Assembly (NCBI GenBank): GCA_902463265.1
Contig: CABQEV010000001.1
Span: forward strand, 62,001-126,000
Length of the DNA stretch: 64,000 bases
Direction of reading: 5' to 3'
Source: UMGS1889 sp900556055
GTDB lineage: Bacteria; Bacillota; Clostridia; Oscillospirales; Ruminococcaceae
Shown: one piece after another, positions 9,234 to 16,716 of the stretch
Numbering within the stretch: the first letter of the stretch is position 1
Layout of the letters: the number at the start of each line of letters is the position of its first letter
Notes under the pieces: generated by a model
Database searches by the model: none
What the model saw: the letters and a program-made list of their open reading frames with translations, nothing else
What the model was told of the DNA's origin: nothing
Position numbers and translations under genes: made by a program

Positions 9234-9262
9234 ATTATACATCAACTTCATGGAAATGTCAA
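9234..9262 (-). promoter_or_regulatory. Consensus sigma-A promoter of the TerY triad
   Basis: Minus-strand TTGACA, 17-base spacer, TATAAT: a perfect consensus, about 64 bases upstream of the VWA start. This predicts strong constitutive expression unless it is repressed. Confidence 0.88.
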
Positions 9263-9367
9263 TAAGTTTTTTGTCTTTACAGCAATTTTAAGCCAAAAAA
9301 ACAGTTTCTTTTCCTGATATTGTGAAAAATACACAAAAACTATACTTCTTATTGTTTGTTTGTTCTC

Positions 9368-9396
9368 TTGAAATCAATTTCATAATTTGATACAAT
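9368..9396 (+). promoter_or_regulatory. Sigma-A promoter of the surface-protein gene
   Basis: TTGAAA, 17 bases, TACAAT, about 55 bases before the ATG at 9451. It is divergent from the TerY triad promoter with about 105 bases of AT-rich DNA between. Confidence 0.75.
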
Positions 9397-9450
9397 TATT
9401 ATATAGTATTCTGCGTAACTGCGGATAATTTTATTGAGAGGAGATTTTTT

Positions 9451-11886
9451 ATGAAGCTTAAAAAACTGCTGGCTGCGGCTACTTCCGCTGCGCTGGCACT
9501 GACAACTATGGCGATTGCTCCGCTGACAGCGAGTGCGGAAAGCTTTGACGCTGCTCCTTCGGGAACGGAAACTATCTTGGGTTCCATGACTTTGGATAGT
9601 GCTGTTGTACCGTATTCACTTGACTCGTACAAGTCAATATGGGTTCAGAACTATGATTCGGATCTTGCAAGCTGGGTCGCTGACAGTGATGTATACTTAA
9701 AGGTATCTGTTTCAAATGTATCGGATTATACAAACGATAGCGGTTCTACTCCGTTTGATGATGTTATTACTTGGGATATTAAGGGCTGGTTCCAGTTTAT
9801 GAGCGTTGACAGCAAATGGTATTTCCCATCAGGCAGTGTAAGTGCTGCATCTTCAACAGTCTATGTGCCTATGACAAAATTTTCTCTTAATGAGTATAAC
9901 GGAATAGGCTTTAATATTCAGGCAGGTCACGTTGGATATACCATTACATCTGCTGATATAGTTAAAATTTCCGATTCAGGCAGCTCCGATCCGACACCCT
10001 CAGGCGGCGATATCGCTTTTGAATTCCCCACAGGTCCTATCAGCCTTACAATAAATGATGCAAGTGGTTGGGGAGACGCCAGCACGACAAAGGCAGGTCA
10101 GGCTGTGTGCCCGATATCCACTATAACAGGAGTTAAACTCGGAAAAACAACGGCCGCTGAACTGCTTAAGATGTATTCCACTATCTCTTTAAACGGTATT
10201 CAGTACAAGAATGATGATCTTAATGCAGGTGCTGATAAGTTTTCACTTTCATTATATATTCAGCACGGCAGTGGCTGGGACTGGAAGGCTTACTCCGTTG
10301 GCACACTTGCTTCACCCACAGCAAGTGTCAAGATCGCTGATATCCTCGGCAGTTATAATGAAGATGATGTTATTCAGACAATGGGCTTACAGATTACCTG
10401 TAAGGGCGGAAATGTTCCTGCGATCGAAAGCATGAATTTGGGTGATACTTTTTATCTTAACAGAGCATCAACACCTGTAAAACCCGACCCCGATCCTGTT
10501 AAGCCAGATCCCGATCCCGTTGAACCCGATCCTGATCCCGTTGATCCCGTAGGACCCACAGACGGCGTATTATGGAGCGGTTCCGAGGATCTCAAGACAG
10601 ACTGGAGCGCAAGCGTTTCAATTCCTGCTGAGAAGTTTGCAAATATCAAGGCAGATGACACACTCGTATTTACATTCACAAAGGGCAGTGCAGATTATTT
10701 CCAGATCAAGATCATGGACGGCGACTGGACTCCTCTTGCATCTCCCAAGACAAACGAATGGGACTGCGTTGAGCTCAGCGATTCTCCTTACGAAGTAAAG
10801 ATCAGTGCAGCTGATGCATCCGCTCTTAATGCAAAGGGCATGGTTGTCAGCGGCTACGGCGTTGTACTTAAATCAGTTGCAGTCAAGTCCGCAGGCGGAT
10901 CCGATGAGCCTTCGGAGACTGTTACAGTTACTATTTCCGGCCCTGTAAATTCCATTGAGGTCGGAAAGACGGCTGTCCTGACAGCAACAGCATCAAACGG
11001 TGCTGCAATTACAGCATGGAAGAGCTCCGATGAATCCGTTGTATCTGTTGAAAACGGCATTATTACAGGCAAGAAGGCAGGCACAGCAGTTATCACAGCA
11101 TTCTGCGGCGATGCTTATGCTGAATTTACTGTCACAGTAACAGCACCCGCTGTTACGCCCTCTGTTACACCCGTTGTTCCCTCTATCTGGGACAGCATCT
11201 TCACAAATGTTCCGAGCGTACCGGGCACTGCTTCTCTCTCTGAAACAGAAAAGGCGGCAAACAAGCTCAAGTTCGGTTCAAATGTATCATTTATCCCCGA
11301 AAACAATACTCTTGATGCTGATCTTATAATGGCTCTCCTGAAGTCCAACAATAAGCTCAAGGCTAACATGGGTTCATATGCATTTACATTTGACGGCTCA
11401 AAGCCCAACGATCTTTTTGATCTGACAGGCGGCATTGACCTCGGCATCTCCTATATGAGTGTTCCCACAGACATTATGGAAATGTTCCCGAATGCTGATA
11501 AGATCATTGTTTTCAGGACAAATTACAGCGGTCAGCTTCCCACAGAAGTAATTCTCAGCATGAATGCAGGCAAGGAATTTTTCAAGAAAAATGCAAGTCT
11601 CTTCTGCATTGACGATGAAGTTGAATTCATTTCATCAGGCAAGATAAAGGCTAACGGCATGGCCAATGTGTCTGGTCTTACTCACTTCTCGACATATGCG
11701 GTAGTTGTCGGAAACACAGCTTCTTCCAATGTTGTTTATGAGAATGTTGATTCCGCACAGGGAATAGCTCTTGAAACTGAGACAGCTTCTCATTCCGTTC
11801 TTCCCGTTATCGCTGTTATAGCAGCGTCTGCGGCTGCAGTATTTGCTGCTGCTGTTACAGTAAAGAAGCTCAGAAACTCCAGATGA
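9451..11886 (+). CDS. Secreted cell-surface protein with BIG2 domain
   Basis: 811-residue exported protein. A classical signal peptide ends near TASAES (residue 30). Two beta-rich modules follow (about 35-175 and 190-335), resembling carbohydrate-binding modules but not ones I can name. A PDPDPV/KPDPDP linker occupies about 343-370, then a further beta module, then a bacterial Ig-like BIG2 domain near 490-570 (GKTAVLTATASNG, GIITGKKAGTAVITA). The C-terminus has one membrane helix near 783-805 followed by KKLRNSR, which would anchor it to the membrane. The ribosome site is GAGAGGAGA. It is monocistronic between a promoter and a good terminator. A role in substrate or cell-surface adhesion is plausible inference. 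Confidence 0.85.
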   Translation: MKLKKLLAAATSAALALTTMAIAPLTASAESFDAAPSGTETILGSMTLDSAVVPYSLDSYKSIWVQNYDSDLASWVADSDVYLKVSVSNVSDYTNDSGSTPFDDVITWDIKGWFQFMSVDSKWYFPSGSVSAASSTVYVPMTKFSLNEYNGIGFNIQAGHVGYTITSADIVKISDSGSSDPTPSGGDIAFEFPTGPISLTINDASGWGDASTTKAGQAVCPISTITGVKLGKTTAAELLKMYSTISLNGIQYKNDDLNAGADKFSLSLYIQHGSGWDWKAYSVGTLASPTASVKIADILGSYNEDDVIQTMGLQITCKGGNVPAIESMNLGDTFYLNRASTPVKPDPDPVKPDPDPVEPDPDPVDPVGPTDGVLWSGSEDLKTDWSASVSIPAEKFANIKADDTLVFTFTKGSADYFQIKIMDGDWTPLASPKTNEWDCVELSDSPYEVKISAADASALNAKGMVVSGYGVVLKSVAVKSAGGSDEPSETVTVTISGPVNSIEVGKTAVLTATASNGAAITAWKSSDESVVSVENGIITGKKAGTAVITAFCGDAYAEFTVTVTAPAVTPSVTPVVPSIWDSIFTNVPSVPGTASLSETEKAANKLKFGSNVSFIPENNTLDADLIMALLKSNNKLKANMGSYAFTFDGSKPNDLFDLTGGIDLGISYMSVPTDIMEMFPNADKIIVFRTNYSGQLPTEVILSMNAGKEFFKKNASLFCIDDEVEFISSGKIKANGMANVSGLTHFSTYAVVVGNTASSNVVYENVDSAQGIALETETASHSVLPVIAVIAASAAAVFAAAVTVKKLRNSR

Positions 11887-11907
11887 TCGGTATCACGCAA
11901 AATATCG

Positions 11908-11938
11908 GCGGCAGGTGTAAAAGCCTGCCGCTTTTTTT
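11908..11938 (+). terminator. Rho-independent terminator of the surface-protein gene
   Basis: Perfect 8-bp stem GCGGCAGG / CCTGCCGC with an 8-base loop, followed by seven T. Confidence 0.93.
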
Positions 11939-11992
11939 CTGAAATCGACGAAAACACGCTGCAATTTCTCTGCCGATTTATTCTTTATGACA

Positions 11993-12021
11993 TTGCCAAA
12001 TCCGTTGTCAGATGGTATAAT
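11993..12021 (+). promoter_or_regulatory. Sigma-A promoter of the DUF815 ATPase gene
   Basis: TTGCCA, 17 bases, TATAAT, 56 bases upstream of the ATG at 12077. Confidence 0.8.
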
Positions 12022-12040
12022 AACTATAAGTGAAACTGAA

Positions 12041-12077
12041 AGGAGTATATCCGCGGCGTGCGGATAAGATATAAAAA
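12041..12077 (+). promoter_or_regulatory. Hairpin between ribosome site and start codon
   Basis: The only good Shine-Dalgarno sequence (AGGAG, 12041-12045) is 31 bases from the ATG at 12077, far beyond normal spacing. Between them lies a perfect 7-bp inverted repeat, TATCCGC / GCGGATA, with a 5-base loop (12048-12066). Folding it would shorten the effective spacing to about 12 bases. A stop codon in frame at 12065 rules out an upstream start. Alternatively AGGAG serves a mini-ORF starting GTG at 12058 that overlaps the real start. Confidence 0.55.
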
Positions 12078-13255
12078 TGAATAAGAATTATGCTGAAAAA
12101 CTTTCTTCCCTGACTGTTTTCAGGGGACTTCTTAGCGATCCCGTCATATCAAAGCTGAAAATCCTGCTGGACTGCGGCGGTGAGACTGAGGAGTTTATAA
12201 ACTGCTATTCCGATTTTGCGGGTGAGCTGTTTAAAACGACTGACAATCTTTCCGATTATGTGCTGAATATCACCCTCGAAAACGAAAATCCTTATATGCT
12301 CAAAAGAGCTGAGGATGGCACTGCAAGCGCTGTTCTTGAACGTGCCGTTGATGAAGAGCTGACTATACTTCAGGAGGTATCGCAGCTTTCGAGCTTTGAG
12401 GTATGCTTCAATCTCGGTTACTCCGGATATCTCGCTCAGTGGGATACGACAGAGTACGATTTCCACAAGATATATGCCGAGCGCATTGAAAATGTCAGGA
12501 CCAAGGGTTATGGCATCTATGCGAAATACCACACATTCATGTTCCGTGATGACAGGATCGTTCCCGTCAGAAATCCCGATACGCAGAAGCTTTCACAGCT
12601 CAGGGGATATACCGACGAGCGCAAAAAGGTCATCGACAATACTATCGCTCTGCTTGACGGCAAGCCTGCCGCAAATGTCCTGCTTTACGGCGATGCGGGA
12701 ACGGGAAAATCCTCGACCGTCAAGGCGATCGTCAACGAGTTCAAGGACAGGGGACTCCGTCTTATCGAGATCAAAAAGTCACAGCTTCACAGCCTGCCTA
12801 TAATTCTCGACAGCATATCGAAAAATCCGCTGAAGTTCATTCTCTTTATAGACGACCTTTCCTTTGCTGCGGATGACGATGATTTCGGCGCACTGAAGGC
12901 TATCCTTGAGGGTTCTGTTTCACATAAGACATCTAACCTTGTTATCTATGCGACGAGCAACCGCCGTCATCTTGTCAAGGAGAAATTCTCCGACCGTGAG
13001 GGTGACGATATCCATAAGAACGACAGCATGGCTGAGCTTATCTCGCTGTCCGACCGCTTCGGTCTGAAGGTAACATTCCTGAAGCCAGACAAGAAGCTGT
13101 ACCTTGACATTGTAAATCATCTCGCGGAGGAATACGAGGTCGGCATAGCTCAGGAGGAGCTTGAAAGACAGGCTGAGGAATTTGCGCTCAGAAGAAGCGG
13201 ACGTTCCGCAAGAGCCGCAAAGCAGTTTGTCGAGTCGCTCAAAGCACAGCAGTAA
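12077..13255 (+). CDS. DUF815 family AAA ATPase
   Basis: 392-residue ATP-binding protein of the DUF815 family. The Walker A motif GDAGTGKSS is near residue 212 and Walker B FILFIDDLSF near 258. Sensor-like and arginine-rich residues (ATSNRRHLV near 296) follow, and the C-terminal helices end SGRSARAAKQFV. Length matches the family. No membrane segment, so cytosolic. DUF815 proteins are common in Firmicutes and their substrate is unknown. Transcribed from its own promoter; translation may depend on the hairpin described upstream. Confidence 0.88.
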   Translation: MNKNYAEKLSSLTVFRGLLSDPVISKLKILLDCGGETEEFINCYSDFAGELFKTTDNLSDYVLNITLENENPYMLKRAEDGTASAVLERAVDEELTILQEVSQLSSFEVCFNLGYSGYLAQWDTTEYDFHKIYAERIENVRTKGYGIYAKYHTFMFRDDRIVPVRNPDTQKLSQLRGYTDERKKVIDNTIALLDGKPAANVLLYGDAGTGKSSTVKAIVNEFKDRGLRLIEIKKSQLHSLPIILDSISKNPLKFILFIDDLSFAADDDDFGALKAILEGSVSHKTSNLVIYATSNRRHLVKEKFSDREGDDIHKNDSMAELISLSDRFGLKVTFLKPDKKLYLDIVNHLAEEYEVGIAQEELERQAEEFALRRSGRSARAAKQFVESLKAQQ

Positions 13256-13272
13256 CTGTTATCCGACAGCTG

Positions 13273-13369
13273 AAAGTCCCCGAAGAAAGTTCCGTATCGC
13301 AGGCTTTGTCATTTGCTTTTAGGATAAAATGACAAGCGGCTTTGGAAAATTTTCGTATTCGGGGACTTT
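13273..13369 (+). terminator. Long folded element acting as terminator
   Basis: A perfect 12-bp outer stem (13273-13284 with 13358-13369, AAAGTCCCCGAA / TTCGGGGACTTT) closes over 73 bases. These contain a second perfect 9-bp stem TTGTCATTT / AAATGACAA (13306-13314 with 13327-13335) and weaker pairing between. A T-rich tail follows. It ends the DUF815 transcript but is much longer than an ordinary terminator, so a stable small RNA from this region is possible. Confidence 0.6.
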
Positions 13370-13456
13370 TTATATATTTTTTCAGAAAAATATCACACCG
13401 ATATCATATTCGATTTGTATAATATAAACAACATTCCGAGGAAAGGACGAAGTGAA

Positions 13457-14200
13457 ATGGCTCTTACCAATATAAAATCGGATACATATATTCATCTTGA
13501 TACGGAGAAAAAGGATAATTCCGAGCATGAGGAGGATCAGTCTGCCGATGGTATGTACGGACTTATATCTACCGGAGGAAATCCCGCAATACTTCAGACT
13601 GCCATGCAGTTCCAGCAGATAATGCTTCTTTATGAGGGTGCAGTCCAGCAGGTCAAGAACAAGCTCGATATTCTCAGCAAGGAATTTCACATAAACAATA
13701 ACCGCAACCCTATCGACTCGATCAGATACAGGATAAAGGAGCCAATGAGCATCGCCGAAAAGCTGAACCGCAAGGGCTATGAGGTGACGCTTGACAATAT
13801 GGTGAACAAGCTTGACGACATTGCGGGAATTCGTGTTGTATGCCCGTTTATCTCCGATGTTTACGCCGTTGCGGATATGCTGACGAAGCAGGACGATATC
13901 AGGCTGATAGAGAAGAAGGATTACGTTGAAAATCCCAAGGGCAACGGCTACCGCAGTCTGCATCTTGTGCTTGAAGTCATGGTTTTTCTGTCCGACAGAA
14001 AGCAGCCGGTCAGAGTTGAGGTGCAGATAAGAACGATCGCTATGAATTTCTGGGCGAGCCTTGAGCATCAGCTCAGATATAAGTCACATTCTGAGATATC
14101 AGAGAGCATTTCCGAGGATCTGAAAGAGTGCGCAGAGATAATAGCACTGACCGATAAGCGAATGCAGCGTATCAAGGAACAGATTGATGAGGTGGATTGA
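13457..14200 (+). CDS. Small alarmone synthetase (RelQ/RelP type GTP pyrophosphokinase)
   Basis: 247-residue RelA/SpoT-type synthetase that lacks hydrolase, TGS and ACT domains, as expected for small alarmone synthetases that make (p)ppGpp from ATP and GTP or GDP. Visible motifs are RYRIKEPMSIAEKL, DIAGIRVVCPF, NGYRSLHLVLEV and VEVQIRTIAMNFWASLEHQL. The start at 13457 (MALTNIKSD) is chosen because GAAAGGA lies 9 bases upstream; a longer frame begins at 13415 without one. A TATAAT at 13418 may be the -10 element, with no good -35. The N-terminal ~55 residues are polar and probably flexible. The next gene overlaps its stop. Confidence 0.92.
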   Translation: MALTNIKSDTYIHLDTEKKDNSEHEEDQSADGMYGLISTGGNPAILQTAMQFQQIMLLYEGAVQQVKNKLDILSKEFHINNNRNPIDSIRYRIKEPMSIAEKLNRKGYEVTLDNMVNKLDDIAGIRVVCPFISDVYAVADMLTKQDDIRLIEKKDYVENPKGNGYRSLHLVLEVMVFLSDRKQPVRVEVQIRTIAMNFWASLEHQLRYKSHSEISESISEDLKECAEIIALTDKRMQRIKEQIDEVD

Positions 14201-14991
14201 TGAAGATATGTACACTGACTTGTATGTGCGCCGATGTTTTTGATGGCACAGACAAGGTCTATCCCGGGGGAGAATCGCTGAATTTTGCTGCGAATATCTG
14301 CCGTGAAACAACTGCCGATATTGTCATAGTCGGTGCTGTGGGAAATGACAGATATGGCAGCATTATAAGAAATTCAATAAAAAATATGCCGATATCACAG
14401 AAAAATATTCACGTTCTGGACTGCGGATCGGCATATAATATCACATATCTGACGAATAAAGGCGACAGGTATTATAAGGAGGATTCATGGCACGGCGGAG
14501 CATATGATAAATTTGTGATGAGCAGCGAAGATGCTTCGGAGATCGCTTCTGCCGATATCGTGCATACTTCCGTTTACTGCCATCAGTTCAGAGATGTCAT
14601 TGAGCTGAAAAAGCAGCATGGTTTCAGGCTTGCCGTGGATTTCAATGACAGGCGCGATACCGACAGCTGGTACGATATACTGCCGTATGTTGATTATTTC
14701 TTTATAAGTGCCGATGAAGAAACAGAGAAAAGAGTTTGTGAGCTTTCCGGAAAATTCAGCGGAGTATTCACGGCTACTCTCGGAGAAAACGGAAGTGCAT
14801 CATATATTAACGGTGAACGGATATTTGTTCCTGCTGTGCCTGCGGCAAATGTCGTTGATACAACAGGCTGCGGTGACAGCTATCAGGCGGGATTTATTGC
14901 AGAGATCGCAGGCGGAGGAAGCATAACGGCTGCAATGAAAAAAGGTGCAGAGCTTGCTGCCAAAACACTTTCGCACTTTGGCGGATTTTAA
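14200..14991 (+). CDS. PfkB family sugar kinase, fructoselysine 6-kinase-like
   Basis: 263-residue ribokinase/PfkB-family kinase. The signature VVDTTGCGDSYQAGF (about residue 218) has the catalytic aspartate and anion hole, and the N-terminus has YPGGESLNFA for sugar binding. Overall pattern and short length are closest to fructoselysine 6-kinase (FrlD), which phosphorylates Amadori products, but no deglycase (FrlB) or transporter is nearby, so the substrate is uncertain. The ATG overlaps the stop of the alarmone synthetase (TGATG), suggesting translational coupling. A TTG one codon earlier is possible. A strong terminator follows. Confidence 0.8.
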   Translation: MKICTLTCMCADVFDGTDKVYPGGESLNFAANICRETTADIVIVGAVGNDRYGSIIRNSIKNMPISQKNIHVLDCGSAYNITYLTNKGDRYYKEDSWHGGAYDKFVMSSEDASEIASADIVHTSVYCHQFRDVIELKKQHGFRLAVDFNDRRDTDSWYDILPYVDYFFISADEETEKRVCELSGKFSGVFTATLGENGSASYINGERIFVPAVPAANVVDTTGCGDSYQAGFIAEIAGGGSITAAMKKGAELAAKTLSHFGGF

Positions 14992-15000
14992 AAACAAAAA

Positions 15001-15036
15001 CGCTGTACAGAAATTTCTGTACAGCGTGATTTTTTA
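15001..15036. terminator. Bidirectional terminator between the sugar kinase and ychF
   Basis: Perfect palindrome from CGCTGTACAG to CTGTACAGCG (15001-15026) flanked by five A on the left and TGATTTTTT on the right. It serves both convergent transcripts. Confidence 0.93.
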
Positions 15037-15048
15037 TGTGATATCGGA

Positions 15049-16143
15049 TCAGACATTGAAACGGAATGTAACGATATCTCCGTCCTGCATAACATAATCC
15101 TTGCCTTCAAGACGGACAAGTCCCTTTTCCTTGGCTTCTGCCATTGTTCCGCACTTCATGAGGTCGTCAAACGAAACGATCTCGGCACGGATAAAGCCCT
15201 TCTCAAAGTCGGTGTGGATCTTTCCTGCCGCCTGCGGCGCCTTTGTTCCCTTTGTGATGGTCCATGCTCTTACCTCGGGCTGACCTGCTGTCAGGAAGGA
15301 GATAAGTCCGAGCAGGGAATAGCCTTCCTTGATGATGCGGTTAAGTCCGGATACTTCAAGACCGAGGTCGGAAAGGAACATTTCCTTGTCCTCGTCGGAC
15401 ATATCGGATATCTCAGCTTCGATCTGGGCGCATATTGGAAGAACAGCTGCCTTTTCAGCCTTTGCTATTTCGCAGACTGTCTTGTAATTTTCGTTTGTTT
15501 CGATATTGTTTCTGAAATCGTCCTCGCAGAGATTAGCCGCATAGATGACAGGCTTTGCGGAAAGCAGCGGCATATCCTTGATAACAGCGAGATCGTCCTC
15601 GGAGAAATCGAAGGAACGTGCGGAATGTCCTTCCTCGAGATGTGCTTTGAGAGCTTCGAGCATATCAACTTCCGCCTGATATTTCTTATCGCCCTTGACG
15701 AGCTTCTTGGTACGGTCGATGCGTCTTTCGATTATTTCAATATCCGCAAAGATAAGCTCCAGGTCGATAGTTTCGATATCTCTCTTCGGGTCGATGCTTC
15801 CGTCAACGTGAATGATATCGGGATCGTCAAAGCAGCGGACAACATGAACGATAGCATCCACCTCACGGATATTGGAAAGGAACTTGTTTCCGAGTCCCTC
15901 GCCCTTGGACGCACCCTTTACCAGACCTGCGATATCAACAAATTCGAGCTTTGCGGGGGTGAATTTAACGGGGTTATACATCTCTGCCAGCTTATCAAGA
16001 CGCTCATCGGGGACAGATACGACACCGACGTTAGGTTCGATAGTGCAGAACGGATAGTTTGCGGATTCAGCGCCGGCGTTAGTCAGCGCATTGAAAAGTG
16101 TACTTTTTCCGACATTCGGAAGTCCAACCATACCAAGCTTCAT
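15049..16143 (-). CDS. ychF: Obg-family GTPase/ATPase YchF
   Basis: 364-residue YchF/OLA1 P-loop protein of the translation-associated Obg family, which prefers ATP. The G1 motif GLPNVGKSTLFNAL is near residue 7, DIAGLVKGASKGEGLGN is G3, the G4 position is AANLCEDD (non-canonical, as in the family), and the C-terminal TGS domain ends GDIVTFRFNV. Full length for the family. It follows a small membrane-protein gene by 21 bases on the same strand and is likely co-transcribed with it. Confidence 0.97.
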   Translation of the reverse strand: MKLGMVGLPNVGKSTLFNALTNAGAESANYPFCTIEPNVGVVSVPDERLDKLAEMYNPVKFTPAKLEFVDIAGLVKGASKGEGLGNKFLSNIREVDAIVHVVRCFDDPDIIHVDGSIDPKRDIETIDLELIFADIEIIERRIDRTKKLVKGDKKYQAEVDMLEALKAHLEEGHSARSFDFSEDDLAVIKDMPLLSAKPVIYAANLCEDDFRNNIETNENYKTVCEIAKAEKAAVLPICAQIEAEISDMSDEDKEMFLSDLGLEVSGLNRIIKEGYSLLGLISFLTAGQPEVRAWTITKGTKAPQAAGKIHTDFEKGFIRAEIVSFDDLMKCGTMAEAKEKGLVRLEGKDYVMQDGDIVTFRFNV

Positions 16144-16164
16144 AGTAACAATAGTCCTTTACAA

Positions 16165-16389
16165 TTATTCTTCGTCATCATCATCGAGGTGAAGGCTGCG
16201 CACGTATTCAGCACTGTCGAAATCCTCATCGTTTTCGCAGCAGTCCTCGCACTGATTTTTCAGGAAACGGGAAGCGGTGAATATACCCGCAGCAAGTCCG
16301 CATATGAAAGATATAAATGCTATAAAAACAAAAATGCCCGTTGAATTTCCGCTGCCGTTATCGCAGCACTTTTTGCAGGGTTCGTACAT
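16165..16389 (-). CDS. Small cysteine-rich single-pass membrane protein
   Basis: 74-residue protein, not recognised. It starts MYEPCKKCCDNG, has one membrane helix (about residues 17-40, GIFVFIAFISFICGLAAGIF), a CEDCC cluster, and a very acidic C-terminal tail ending LDDDDEE. The start at 16389 is used because AAAGGA is 8-9 bases upstream; the ATG three codons earlier lies directly against that site. Cysteine pairs on both sides of the helix could bind metal. It precedes ychF in the same transcript. Confidence 0.7.
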   Translation of the reverse strand: MYEPCKKCCDNGSGNSTGIFVFIAFISFICGLAAGIFTASRFLKNQCEDCCENDEDFDSAEYVRSLHLDDDDEE

Positions 16390-16468
16390 ATAAAACATCC
16401 TTTCAGACCTGCGCTGTGGATAGATCCCGCATTCGCAGCATATTTGCCGTTATGACGGCGTTTCTTTA

Positions 16469-16497
16469 ATTATAACGCAAATCCGCCTGAAAATCAA
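16469..16497 (-). promoter_or_regulatory. Sigma-A promoter of the small membrane protein-ychF unit
   Basis: Minus-strand TTGATT, 17 bases, TATAAT, 80 bases upstream of the ATG at 16389. Confidence 0.75.
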
Positions 16498-16610
16498 GTC
16501 TTTTTTCAATAAAACGGTTCTGTTTCATCTTTTTGTGAATATATATGACAAAAGATGAAGGGCGGTATAATATGAATGAGGGAATTTACCCTTTTGAGCC
16601 GGGGAGATCC

Positions 16611-16636
16611 CCATAATTCAATGGGTTTTTAGTATT
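16611..16636 (+). repeat. Dispersed 26-bp repeat, copy 1
   Basis: Core ATTCAATGGGTTTTTAGTAT is shared exactly with a copy at 28172-28196 and, with one change, with a reverse-complement copy at 52185-52210. The preceding GAGATCC is also kept in the 52-kb copy. Here CCCAT/ATGGG can form a short hairpin before five T. Confidence 0.85.
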
Positions 16637-16667
16637 GGCATGAGGCATTGCGCTTCCGGAATGAAAT

Positions 16668-16711
16668 ACCCGTCTTTGATGTAAGGATAAATTCCAATAT
16701 CAAAGACGGGT
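16668..16711 (-). terminator. Terminator stem after the pseudo-ATPase gene
   Basis: 13-bp perfect stem ACCCGTCTTTGAT / ATCAAAGACGGGT just beyond the stop of the minus-strand gene. The minus-strand side is followed by ATTTCATT, a weak U tract; the plus-strand side has TTGTTTTT, which is better. It could act in both directions. Confidence 0.6.
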
Positions 16712-16716
16712 TGTTT

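Larger units (their letters stand above)
16566..16712 (+). ncRNA. Candidate small RNA between ychF and the pseudo-ATPase gene
   Basis: A plus-strand TATAAT (16566-16571) with a poor -35 (ATGACA at 15 or TATGAC at 16 bases) precedes about 135 bases without coding content. These contain GGG/CCC and GGGGAGATCCCC hairpins, a copy of the dispersed 26-bp repeat, and a final 13-bp stem (16668-16680 with 16699-16711) followed by TTGTTTTT. Promoter, folded body and terminator in the same direction suggest an RNA gene, but the same stem may merely terminate the minus-strand gene. No known RNA family is recognised. Confidence 0.3.

Noticed and set aside
15214..16344. 376-residue plus-strand open frame opposite ychF
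   Set aside because: Antisense to a complete, motif-bearing ychF and the small membrane protein; no ribosome site, unlikely composition. A shadow frame.
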